A stretch of 56,307 nt of DNA from CAZGUG01 sp964529035. Its GTDB lineage: Bacteria > Bacillota > Clostridia > Ch29. Every line of letters starts with the position of its first letter. Position 1 is the first letter of the stretch. Where the stretch lies: positions 1 to 56,307 of the forward strand of contig CAZGUG010000003.1 of NCBI GenBank assembly GCA_964529035.1, in the 5' to 3' direction. A program made the position numbers and the translations under genes. Shown here piece after piece: positions 32,463 to 40,276 of this stretch. Below the pieces are notes generated by a model. The model had not been told where the DNA came from and did no database searches. It saw nothing but the letters and a program-made list of their open reading frames with translations.

Positions 32463-33704
32463 TTATGTTATTTCACTGTACAGCGGATAATCGGCACAAA
32501 GTCTGCGCACCCTTGTTCTCGCTTCTTCCTTTCCATCAGGATTTTTAATTATATATGAGATTATCCCTGCTATTTCCTCCATCTCTTTTTCTGCCATGCC
32601 CCGGGTTGTAACCGCCGGCGTACCGACCCTTATTCCGCTGGTCACAAACGGGCTTTCCGGGTCATAGGGTATTGTGTTCTTGTTGACGGTTATTCCTACG
32701 TCATCCAACAGCGTTTCGGCCTGCTTGCCGCTTATTTTTTGGTTTCTCAAATCAATCAGCATCAGGTGGTTGTCGGTACCCCCAGAAACTATTCTGAAAT
32801 CCCTTTTTGCAAGCTCTTGGGCCAGCCGCACGGCATTTTTTATTATCTGCTTTTGGTATTCTTTGAACTCTGAGGTCATTGCTTCCTTAAAGCTCATCGC
32901 TTTGGCCGCGATAACATGCATTAGCGGTCCGCCCTGGGTACCGGGAAAAATCGCCTTGTCAATGCTTTTTGCAAACTCGGCCTTGCAGAGTATTGCCCCC
33001 CCACGGGGCCCCCTTAGGGTTTTATGAGTGGTGGTGGTCACGAAATGCGCATGGGGAACGGGATTTGAATGCAGGCCTGCTGCCACAAGCCCGGCAATAT
33101 GAGCCATGTCCACCATCAGCAGCGCCCCTGCGCTGTCTGCAATTTCTTTCAGCTTTGCAAAGTCAATAATCCTGGGGTATGCGCTTGCACCCGCCACTAT
33201 CAGCCTGGGCCTGCTCTTTTTTGCTATTTTTTCTACTCTGTCATAATCTATCATTTCAGTTGTTTTGTCCACACCGTAGGGCACGAAGTTAAAATATTTC
33301 CCCGACAGGTTTACCGGGCTTCCATGGGTCAGGTGACCCCCGTGGGAAAGGTCCATTCCCATAACGGTATCACCCGGCCCAAGGACTGCAAAATATACCG
33401 CCAGGTTTGCATTGGCCCCCGAATGGGGCTGAACATTGGCATGGTCGGCGCCGAAAAGCCTTTTAAGTCGTTCCCTGGCCAGGTCTTCCACCACGTCAAC
33501 ATGCTCGCAGCCTCCGTAGTACCTTTTCCCCGGGTAACCTTCGGCGTACTTATTGGTAAGGTGGTTCCCCATGGCTTCCATAACCGATGTGCTGACGAAG
33601 TTCTCGGAAGCTATCAGTTCAATCTTGCTTCTCTGCCTTTCGAGTTCATTGGTGATGGATGCATATAATTCAGGGTCGTTTTTTTTCAATCTCAAAAATT
33701 CCAA
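32463..33704 (-). CDS. glyA: Serine hydroxymethyltransferase
   Basis: This 413-residue PLP enzyme interconverts serine plus tetrahydrofolate with glycine plus 5,10-methylene-tetrahydrofolate, the main one-carbon source. It shows IELIASENFVS at 28-38, NKYAEGYPGKRYYGGCE at 51-67, SHGGHLTHG at 120-128, VDMAHIAGLVAAG at 198-210 and the PLP lysine Lys228 in TTTTHKTLRGPRGG. It starts at TTG 33702-33704 after GGAGGGGGAAAT. It is followed by the flavin oxidase and racemase genes, suggesting an amino-acid metabolism operon. Confidence 0.97.
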   Translation of the reverse strand: MEFLRLKKNDPELYASITNELERQRSKIELIASENFVSTSVMEAMGNHLTNKYAEGYPGKRYYGGCEHVDVVEDLARERLKRLFGADHANVQPHSGANANLAVYFAVLGPGDTVMGMDLSHGGHLTHGSPVNLSGKYFNFVPYGVDKTTEMIDYDRVEKIAKKSRPRLIVAGASAYPRIIDFAKLKEIADSAGALLMVDMAHIAGLVAAGLHSNPVPHAHFVTTTTHKTLRGPRGGAILCKAEFAKSIDKAIFPGTQGGPLMHVIAAKAMSFKEAMTSEFKEYQKQIIKNAVRLAQELAKRDFRIVSGGTDNHLMLIDLRNQKISGKQAETLLDDVGITVNKNTIPYDPESPFVTSGIRVGTPAVTTRGMAEKEMEEIAGIISYIIKNPDGKEEARTRVRRLCADYPLYSEIT

Positions 33705-33771
33705 ATTTCCCCCTCCAATACTGTTTGCTAACTATTATTATATTTTTAAAAGGCTGATTATACAAGCCCTA

Positions 33772-34461
33772 CTATTTGTTACCGCTGTATCCAATCAGAT
33801 CCCTGACTGCTTCCCCCGCAGCAATCAGGCCCGCCACCGGTGGTACAAAGGAGACGCTTCCCGGCATGCGTTGTTTAACCGGGCTTTCGGTTGAATAGAC
33901 AACCTTAAGCCTTTGTATATTCCTCCTTTTCAGTTCCCTTCTCATAACCCTGGCCAACGGGCAAACGCTGGTTTCATATATGTCCGCCACACGAAAAAAC
34001 CGGGGGTCAAGCTTATTGCCGGCCCCCATGCTGCTTATCATCCTTATGTTCATTGAACTACACCTTACTATCAGTTCAATCTTTGAAGATACCATGTCTA
34101 TCGCGTCAATCACATAGTCATAGTCCGTGTGAAGCAGCTGCTCGGAGCTTTCTGAGCTGTACAGTCTCTTTACCGCCGTAACACGGGCGTCGGGGTTTAT
34201 TTCAAGGATTCTTTCCTTCATCACCTCGACCTTTGGCTTTCCCACAGTACCGGTTGTGGCATGTATCTGTCTGTTTATATTGGTTATGCATACATCGTCA
34301 TGGTCAACAAGCACGATATTCCCAACACCGCACCGGGCCAGGGCCTCTGCGGCAAAACTTCCCACGCCCCCCACCCCGAAAACGGCCACTTTGCTTTTTT
34401 TCAACAAATCCAGGCCTTCCCTGCCGATTAAGATTTCTGTTCTCGAAAAACTATGTAACAC
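33772..34461 (-). CDS. tcdA: tRNA threonylcarbamoyladenosine dehydratase TcdA (ThiF/E1-like)
   Basis: This 229-residue ATP-dependent enzyme converts t6A37 of ANN-decoding tRNAs to its cyclic form ct6A. The nucleotide-binding motif GVGGVGS is at 29-35. DHDDVCITNINRQIHATTGTVGKPK holds the Asp and the Arg/Asn residues of E1-like adenylators, and MGAGNKLDP follows. It starts at GTG 34459-34461 after GGAGGAATATTAA. Its place next to 6S RNA and the hisS-aspS operon matches Bacillus (yrvM beside bsrA and aspS), which supports the call. Confidence 0.93.
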   Translation of the reverse strand: MLHSFSRTEILIGREGLDLLKKSKVAVFGVGGVGSFAAEALARCGVGNIVLVDHDDVCITNINRQIHATTGTVGKPKVEVMKERILEINPDARVTAVKRLYSSESSEQLLHTDYDYVIDAIDMVSSKIELIVRCSSMNIRMISSMGAGNKLDPRFFRVADIYETSVCPLARVMRRELKRRNIQRLKVVYSTESPVKQRMPGSVSFVPPVAGLIAAGEAVRDLIGYSGNK

Positions 34462-34497
34462 TTAATATTCCTCCACAAACATATTTTTAATAAGAAT

Positions 34498-34706
34498 ACA
34501 AAAAAACAGGGGCAAGAAAAATCCCCACTATGCCGTGGTCGGTTGTTTTGAACCTGCTCACGCAGGTGGGTATCCTCCTGAATATCTTACATGTCCCCTC
34601 GTGGGAGGCTTATGTGCCACATCCAGAGCTCAGATTCCCTATGTCATAATGTTGGCTCAAAACTATACCGATAATCACGTACACAGCAGGGCTGCTCCCT
34701 CTGTTT
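34498..34706 (-). ncRNA. ssrS: 6S RNA
   Basis: 6S RNA binds the sigma-A RNA polymerase holoenzyme and mimics an open promoter. The minus-strand sequence contains hallmark blocks such as GTTTTGAGCC followed by AACATTATGACATAGGG. The 5' end (ACAGAGGGAGCAG) can pair with the 3' end (CTTGCCCCTGT), giving the closing stem. A T-run at the 3' end acts as terminator. A good promoter lies 7 bp upstream. Gene order with aspS and tcdA equals that of Bacillus bsrA. Ends are estimates. Confidence 0.92.
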
Positions 34707-34712
34707 AATCTA

Positions 34713-34741
34713 ATGATATCATAGTGGTTTTTCATTTTCAA
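34713..34741 (-). promoter_or_regulatory. Promoter of 6S RNA
   Basis: -35 TTGAAA (34736-34741) and -10 TATCAT (34713-34718) have a 17-nt spacer. The predicted start near 34706 agrees with the expected 5' end of the RNA. Confidence 0.7.
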
Positions 34742-34845
34742 CTAATACAATTTACCATAATGCTGCCATCAGGCCTCCATAGTCTTATTATTCTCAGCCT
34801 TTCGGGTAAAAATGCAGCCTTATTTATGGCTTTCCACCCTATTCT

Positions 34846-35073
34846 TTATTCAAGCTTCTGGTCCAGTCTGCTTTTGTCAAAACCTACTATGAATTCATCA
34901 TCAATGGCTATTACCGGTACAGCCATGATTCCTCTTTCCATAAGCTCTTTCCTGGCCTGGGTGTCCTGCTGCACATCCTTTTCCTCAAAGTCCACGCCTT
35001 TTTGCGAAAGATACTCCTTCGCTGTTATACAGTGGGGTCATGTCTTTGTCGTATAAACAACAACCCTGTCCAT
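34846..35073 (-). CDS. Glutaredoxin-like selenoprotein (UPHC active site, in-frame TGA)
   Basis: This 75-residue thioredoxin-fold protein would carry out thiol-disulfide or peroxide-related redox work in the cytosol. It starts at ATG 35071-35073 after GGGAGGG. Residue 12 is encoded by TGA (35038-35040) and falls exactly on the first cysteine of the redox motif, giving T-K-T-U-P-H-C. The rest reads on without stops: TAKEYLSQKGVDFEEKDVQ, then the cis-proline loop MAVPVIAIDDE and IVGFDKSRL, ending in TAA. A SECIS-like hairpin follows the TGA. Ordinary gene callers would miss or truncate it. It lies 77 nt after aspS, so it may share the hisS-aspS transcript. Host Sec genes are not in the window. 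Confidence 0.87.
35004..35022 (-). promoter_or_regulatory. Bacterial SECIS-like hairpin in the glutaredoxin gene
   Basis: GCGAAGG pairs with CUUUCGC (seven pairs, one G-U) around the loop AGUAU, with G as second loop base. The loop begins 23 nt after the UGA, inside the 16-37 nt window and with the early-loop G known for bacterial SECIS elements read by SelB. Confidence 0.75.
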
Positions 35074-35150
35074 ATTATCCCTCCCAATTGAATTAATTTT
35101 ACTGCCTGTAAATAGAATACCCACAAATCCCATTTAAAAACATGCCTTTG

Positions 35151-36923
35151 TTAATCCAAGTCAAGTTTGATGTGGATTTCCCTAAGCTGTTCCTTGTCCG
35201 CTTCGGCCGGTGCTTCGGTCATAAGGCAGGCGGCATTCTGTGTCTTGGGGAACGCTATCACATCCCTTATATTGTCTTTTCCCGCCACCAGCATAACCAG
35301 CCTGTCAAGCCCGTACGCAATACCGCCGTGGGGCGGTGCCCCGTACTTAAAAGCCTCCAGCAGGAAACCGAACTTTTCCCGGGCCTTCTCCCGGGTAAAA
35401 CCCAGTACATTAAACATTTTCTGCTGCAGTCGGCTGTCGTGTATTCTTATACTTCCCCCTCCTAGCTCTATGCCGTTTACCACCAGGTCGTAGGCATTCG
35501 CCCGCACCTGTTCGGGATGTGTATCCAAAAGCTCAATATCCTCCCGTACCGGCGATGTAAAGGGATGATGCACCGCAACAAACCTGTTCAGTTCACTGTC
35601 ATGCTCCAACAGTGGAAAATGCGTGACCCATGTGAAGCTGTACACGCCTTTGTCTGCCAGCCCCAGCCTTCTGCCAATCTCAAGCCGCAGCTGTCCCAGC
35701 GAATCGTATACTATCCCGGGTTTATCGGCCACAATGAGCAACAGGTCGCCCGCTTCCGCGCCCATTCTTTTTGCAACTGCATCCAATTCTTCCCCGGTTA
35801 GAAACTTGGCTATGGGAGATTTTATTTCGCTTTCGGTTATTACCATCCATGCAAGTCCCTTTGCCCCGTATTGTTTTACGAATTCTGTCAGGGCATCTAT
35901 TTCCCTGCGGCTGAATTTTACTCCGCAGCCCTTGGCGTTTATACCCCGGATTTGTCCGCCGCCCCTGGCTGTTTCGCCAAACACCCTGAACTCCGAATCC
36001 TTAACCAAATCTGTTATGTCGGTAAGTTTCATGCCGAACCTGGTGTCCGGCTTGTCGGAACCGTAGTTTTCCAACGCCTGTTTATGGGTCATTCTCTCAA
36101 AGGGCGTTGTCAGCCTGACGCCAAGGTTTTTTTCGAATACATAGGCAATAAGCTTTTCGTTTATATCCATAACGTCTTCAGCATCCACAAAGGACATTTC
36201 AATATCAATCTGCGTAAACTCGGGCTGTCTGTCCGCCCTTAGGTCTTCATCCCTGAAACAGCGTGCAATCTGGAAGTATTTATCCACCCCCGAGGCCATC
36301 AGCAGCTGTTTGAAAAGCTGTGGAGACTGGGGAAGCGCAAAAAACTTGCCCGGGTTAACCCTGCTGGGAACCAGGTAATCCCTTGCCCCTTCCGGTGTGG
36401 GTTTTGTCAGCATCGGTGTCTCGATTTCCCAGAAACCGTTTTTGTCAAGAAACTCGCGCACATCCATGGTAAGCCGGTGGCGCAGCCTTAGGCTGTTCTG
36501 CATTGAAGGCCTTCTTAAATCAAGATACCTGTACTTGAGCCGGAGAACCTCGGTAATGTTGGAATTATCCTCGATGTATACCGGCGGTGTCTCTGCCCTG
36601 CTCAGCACCTCTATGACCTCGCCCATTATTTCTATTTCCCCGGTCTTCAGCTTGGGGTTCACCGCATCCTTTTTCCTTTTTACCACGGTACCTTTTATCC
36701 CCACCACGTATTCGCTTCTCAGGGTCCCGGCTGTTTCAAAGGCCTGCATCGATACTTCTCCGTCAGCCACCACCTGTACTATTCCGGTTCTGTCCCTTAT
36801 ATCCAGAAAGATAAGCCCTCCCAGATCCCTTCTTCTTTGTACCCAACCTGCCACCACAGCCCGGGTTCCCGTGTCTTCTACAGCCAGATGCCCGCACATG
36901 TGTGTTCTTTTAAGTCCTTCCAT
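35151..36923 (-). CDS. aspS: Aspartate--tRNA ligase
   Basis: This 590-residue class IIb synthetase has an N-terminal OB-fold anticodon-binding domain (VVAGWVQRRRDLGGLIFLDIRDR). The class II catalytic core carries FLDKNGFWEIETPMLTKPTPEGARDY, FALPQSPQLFKQLLM and the GAD insertion of bacterial AspRS. The C-terminal motif 3 is GGIAYGLDRLVMLVAG. Such long bacterial forms can be discriminating (Asp only) or non-discriminating (Asp and Asn); the sequence alone was not enough to decide. It begins 5 nt after hisS, under the same T-box. Confidence 0.97.
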   Translation of the reverse strand: MEGLKRTHMCGHLAVEDTGTRAVVAGWVQRRRDLGGLIFLDIRDRTGIVQVVADGEVSMQAFETAGTLRSEYVVGIKGTVVKRKKDAVNPKLKTGEIEIMGEVIEVLSRAETPPVYIEDNSNITEVLRLKYRYLDLRRPSMQNSLRLRHRLTMDVREFLDKNGFWEIETPMLTKPTPEGARDYLVPSRVNPGKFFALPQSPQLFKQLLMASGVDKYFQIARCFRDEDLRADRQPEFTQIDIEMSFVDAEDVMDINEKLIAYVFEKNLGVRLTTPFERMTHKQALENYGSDKPDTRFGMKLTDITDLVKDSEFRVFGETARGGGQIRGINAKGCGVKFSRREIDALTEFVKQYGAKGLAWMVITESEIKSPIAKFLTGEELDAVAKRMGAEAGDLLLIVADKPGIVYDSLGQLRLEIGRRLGLADKGVYSFTWVTHFPLLEHDSELNRFVAVHHPFTSPVREDIELLDTHPEQVRANAYDLVVNGIELGGGSIRIHDSRLQQKMFNVLGFTREKAREKFGFLLEAFKYGAPPHGGIAYGLDRLVMLVAGKDNIRDVIAFPKTQNAACLMTEAPAEADKEQLREIHIKLDLD

Positions 36924-36928
36924 ACCTT

Positions 36929-38200
36929 TTACTCCCCTTTTTCCGTCAGTATCGTTTCTTTAATTTTTTGTATGTCCAGTTCCACTTGGATTTCATTGCC
37001 GCTTTCCATATTCTTCAGGTTAACGGTGTTTGTACCCAGTTCCTCGTCCCCAAGCACAATGGTAAAACCAGCGCCTATCCTATCCGAGTATTTCATCTGA
37101 GCCCTTAGACTTCTGCCCATATGATCGCACTCCGCCTTAACCCCGGCAGCCCTTAGTTTATATACTATATCCAGGGTTTTCTTCGCCGCTTCATCTCCTA
37201 TGCTTGCCACAAACAGCTGGATGCCTTCATCCTTTTTAATCTCTATGCCCTGGCTTTCAATGGTAAGCAGCAGCCTTTCTATACCCAGCCCAAAGCCTAT
37301 GCCCGGTGTTTCTGGGCCGCCGCACTCTTTTACAAGCCCGTCATATCTGCCGCCGCCGCAGACGGTACCCTGGGAGCCTATATCCCGGGATACTATTTCA
37401 AAGGCGGTCTTTGTATAATAATCAAGTCCCCTTACTATGGCAGGGTCAACGGTAAACTCGATGCCCATTCCTTTAAGGTGCTCCTTAAGCTTTTCAAAGT
37501 GCACCTTGCACTCATCACACAGGTAATTCATCATAAGCGGTATCCCCTCCACCGCTTTCTGACATTTTTCTTCCTTGCAGTCTATTATACGCATGGGGTT
37601 TGTATTAAATCTTTCGTTGCAGGTTTTACACAGGTGAGGCAGCCTTTGGCTGAGGAACTTTCTTAAATTAACGCCATATTTCTTTCTGCATTTTGGACAG
37701 CCGACGCTGTTTATCCTCAGTTCCAGGCCTTTAATTCCCAGCCTTTCAAAAAACATCATTGCCAGGGAAATCACTTCGGCATCCGCCGAAGCGTAGGGCG
37801 ATCCAATCGTTTCTATCCCGAACTGGTGAAAGGCCCTGAGCCTCCCGGACTGCGGCCGTTCGTACCTGAAACAGGGGGTTATATAGTATGCCTTAAAGGG
37901 CTGAATATCGGCGTACAGTTTGTGCTCAATGAATGCCCTTACCACCGGTGCGGTAACTTCCGGTTTCAGGGTTATACTTCTGCCGCCCTTGTCTTCAAAG
38001 GTATACATTTCCTTTTGGACAACATCCGTTGTTTCGCCTACACCCCTTTGGAACAGTTCGGTGTCTTCAAACAGGGGCGTCCTTATTTCGCCAAAACCAA
38101 ACTCACTGCAAATCCTTCTGAACATGCTCTCAACGTAGTGCCATTTATACACTTCCCCCGGCAGTACATCCCTGGTGCCTCTGGGCGCTTTTATACTCAT
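36929..38200 (-). CDS. hisS: Histidine--tRNA ligase
   Basis: This 423-residue class II synthetase starts MSIKAPRGTRDVLPGE and shows motif 2 region CFRYERPQSGRLRAFHQFGIETIG, the histidine-specific RGLDYYTKTAFEI, motif 3 GIGFGLGIERLL and a C-terminal anticodon-binding domain. In the middle lies a Cys-rich insertion (CPKCRKK, CKTCNERF, CKEEKC, CDECKVHF), a likely zinc-binding element seen in some bacterial HisRS. The start is ATG 38198-38200 after AGGAGGAG; the 17-codon upstream extension runs into the leader and is rejected. Confidence 0.97.
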   Translation of the reverse strand: MSIKAPRGTRDVLPGEVYKWHYVESMFRRICSEFGFGEIRTPLFEDTELFQRGVGETTDVVQKEMYTFEDKGGRSITLKPEVTAPVVRAFIEHKLYADIQPFKAYYITPCFRYERPQSGRLRAFHQFGIETIGSPYASADAEVISLAMMFFERLGIKGLELRINSVGCPKCRKKYGVNLRKFLSQRLPHLCKTCNERFNTNPMRIIDCKEEKCQKAVEGIPLMMNYLCDECKVHFEKLKEHLKGMGIEFTVDPAIVRGLDYYTKTAFEIVSRDIGSQGTVCGGGRYDGLVKECGGPETPGIGFGLGIERLLLTIESQGIEIKKDEGIQLFVASIGDEAAKKTLDIVYKLRAAGVKAECDHMGRSLRAQMKYSDRIGAGFTIVLGDEELGTNTVNLKNMESGNEIQVELDIQKIKETILTEKGE

Positions 38201-38221
38201 AATTTCTCCTCCTTTTTCCTC

Positions 38222-38488
38222 AAAAAACAACAAATCCCCAATGACATGCATTAACTGTCATCAGGGACGGGGGTTGCCCGCGTTGCCACCCTGCTTGGAT
38301 AATTAGTATCCCGCTCGTGGGAATTAACGCTTCCAACGTAACGGCCTACTGCGCTTTTCGGCCGAAAAACTCGGGAAGGTCCTTCACCTGCCGTAAAACG
38401 CTGGGAAGCTTTCAGTCCCGGCTTCCCTTCCCTGTACGCCGCCCGGCGGTTACTCTTTCCGTCATTGTCGTTATTCAAATATGGATTT
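38222..38488 (-). promoter_or_regulatory. T-box leader of hisS-aspS
   Basis: The core AGGGTGGCAACGCGGG (about 38278-38293) is followed by CCCCCGTCCCTGATGACA...TGTCATTGGGG and a T-run near 38222-38227, giving terminator/antiterminator alternatives. Stem I is suggested by GAAGCCGGGACTGAAAGCTTCC. In the position matching the alaS specifier lies GGACCTTCCC, with an aspartate codon GAC at 38379-38381; a histidine codon is not obvious. Which tRNA is sensed therefore needs folding. Confidence 0.9.
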
Positions 38489-38495
38489 TAAAAAC

Positions 38496-38524
38496 ATTAT
38501 AGTCCACAACCCAACCGGTGTCAA
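38496..38524 (-). promoter_or_regulatory. Consensus sigma-A promoter of the hisS-aspS T-box
   Basis: Perfect TTGACA (38519-38524) and perfect TATAAT (38496-38501) have a 17-nt spacer, as for the alaS T-box. Start near 38489. Confidence 0.92.
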
Positions 38525-38543
38525 CTAAAACTCGCCGTCCCCC

Positions 38544-40031
38544 CTATATATTGGATAGAATTTCTAACTTTTCCCCGGCAATCTGCCTTGACCTTTTTAA
38601 ATAATGCTCGAGACTTTTCGGGTTTTGTTTACGCTCAAGCCGGTCCTCTTCATGGAATACAAGCTTTGTCACAGCCCCGGCCCCTATCCCGATTATGGTC
38701 TGCTTTTCCTCCATAATCTGCATATTGTATATCCCTTCAAACCCGGGCAGGCTGTAGCCAATGTTCTCCAGGTTTCCCACCATGTATTTCTGCCTGTATA
38801 AATAGTAGGGCTTCATACCCATATCCACAATACGCCTTTGAGACAGCTTCATCATGGCTTCCGCTTCCTGTTCAGGGACCAGCCGGCTGCCAAAGGATTC
38901 CTCACGCAGCCTGGAAGCCCTTTTCACTGCCAGGGTATGCACCGTAACCCCCTCCGGCTTTAAACCGGTTATTTCAGAAAGCGTATGCTCCACCATGTCG
39001 GTATTCTCTCCAGGCAAGCCCACTATTATATCCATATTGATATTGTTATGCCCCATACGCCTTGCCGTTTCAAAGGCGGACAGGGTATCTGCCGGGCTGT
39101 GCTTCCTGCCTATAATCTCAAGGGTCTTTTTGTTCATGGTCTGTGGGTTGATGCCTATCCTGTTGGCTCCGTATTCCTTTATCGCTTCCAGCTTGCCTTT
39201 GTCCAGCGTATCCGGCCGGCCTGCCTCAACGGTAAACTCCCTGGTCTCGTGGCTTATCAGGTGCCGTCTTATATTCTTTAAAATTTTTTTCAGCTGGGAC
39301 AGGTTGAGGGCGGTTGGCGTACCTCCACCTACATAGACCGTATCGCACAGGAATCCGTTATTGTTAAGGGCAGCCGCAGTCGCTTTTATCTCGTCTGTAA
39401 GGCATTCTGTATATTGATCGGCAAACCTTCCCCATCTTGACATTTCGTTTGAAGTAAATGAACAATAGGAACAGCGTGTGGGACAAAAGGGTATGCTAAT
39501 GTATACGCTTACCTTTTTCCTATCATAGGGAATTATAAACTTTCTTTCGGTCAGGGCTATATCAATTCCCAGCCGTGCCCTTTCGGGAGACAACCGGTAA
39601 AACTCCACCAGGTGTTTTAAAATATACTGCTGACCTAAACCCTCATCCATTAATTTATGAATCATTTTCACCGGCCTGATGCCGGTGAGTATTCCCCAGG
39701 GCAAACTTTTATCGAAAAACCTCTCCGCCGCCTTCAGCAGGTTGTGCTTTACATATCTTTTATATAGTTTTCTGGCTGTATACCCGTCCCCTTTATCTTT
39801 AACCGGTTCAAACAGGTCAAGTTCACAGACCGATCTGCCCCCGCCGGTTATACTGCATTCAAGCTTTATTCCACTGCTGTCCGCCCGTTTAATGCTGTGC
39901 ACAAAAACATCCCGGTTTTCGTCCGGAAGCCTGCATTCTACAAATTCAATTTCATTCCTTCGGACGTAGTTTGCCAGAATATCCGAAACCTCATAATGAT
40001 AATCGTGACCCTCGGCAAAAACCGTTATCAT
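38544..40031 (-). CDS. hemZ: HemZ radical SAM protein (coproporphyrinogen dehydrogenase-like)
   Basis: This 495-residue radical SAM enzyme of the HemN/HemZ group has an N-terminal domain of about 170 residues typical of HemZ. The [4Fe-4S]-SAM motif CPTRCSYC follows (Cys183, 187, 190). The SAM-binding segments are VYVGGGTPTALNLSQL, EFTVEAGRPDTLDKGKL and NINMDIIVGLPGE. HemZ is annotated as oxygen-independent coproporphyrinogen III oxidase, but in Clostridia without other heme genes the true substrate may differ. No other heme gene is in the window. It lies two bases after the 59-residue HTH-like gene. Confidence 0.92.
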   Translation of the reverse strand: MITVFAEGHDYHYEVSDILANYVRRNEIEFVECRLPDENRDVFVHSIKRADSSGIKLECSITGGGRSVCELDLFEPVKDKGDGYTARKLYKRYVKHNLLKAAERFFDKSLPWGILTGIRPVKMIHKLMDEGLGQQYILKHLVEFYRLSPERARLGIDIALTERKFIIPYDRKKVSVYISIPFCPTRCSYCSFTSNEMSRWGRFADQYTECLTDEIKATAAALNNNGFLCDTVYVGGGTPTALNLSQLKKILKNIRRHLISHETREFTVEAGRPDTLDKGKLEAIKEYGANRIGINPQTMNKKTLEIIGRKHSPADTLSAFETARRMGHNNINMDIIVGLPGENTDMVEHTLSEITGLKPEGVTVHTLAVKRASRLREESFGSRLVPEQEAEAMMKLSQRRIVDMGMKPYYLYRQKYMVGNLENIGYSLPGFEGIYNMQIMEEKQTIIGIGAGAVTKLVFHEEDRLERKQNPKSLEHYLKRSRQIAGEKLEILSNI

Positions 40032-40033
40032 TC

Positions 40034-40213
40034 CTATACATCCTTTTCAATTTCCTCCGCCAGTAAATCCACCACCTTATCGCTTACACCCAGTTCCTTT
40101 GCTATTTCGGTGCGGGCCATTCCTTCTTCCATCATCTCGTAGAATTCGTGAAAATCGATATCGGCGGCGGTTTTGTATAAATTCGCTCTTCTGTACCTGT
40201 CCAGCCCCTTCAT
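40034..40213 (-). CDS. Small HTH-like protein (59 residues)
   Basis: It starts at ATG 40211-40213 and ends two bases before hemZ. The segment EFYEMMEEGMARTEIAKELGVSDKVVDLLAEEIEKD looks like a helix-turn-helix of the Sigma-70 region 4 or resolvase type. The N-terminus LDRYRRANLYKTAADIDFHEF is basic then acidic. Coupling to hemZ suggests a shared transcript. No named family is recognised. Confidence 0.72.
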   Translation of the reverse strand: MKGLDRYRRANLYKTAADIDFHEFYEMMEEGMARTEIAKELGVSDKVVDLLAEEIEKDV

Positions 40214-40276
40214 GATAACCTCCCCGGAAATTTTTTATTATTTTAACCACAACCCCCGGGGATATTCTTATTTCGA

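Noticed and set aside
34846..35073. Glutaredoxin frame as a pseudogene with a nonsense mutation
   Set aside because: The TGA falls on the redox Cys itself, the rest is intact with RBS and conserved loops, and a SECIS-like hairpin follows.
38251..38478. 75-codon minus-strand frame upstream of hisS
   Set aside because: It lies entirely within the T-box leader, whose structure explains the sequence.
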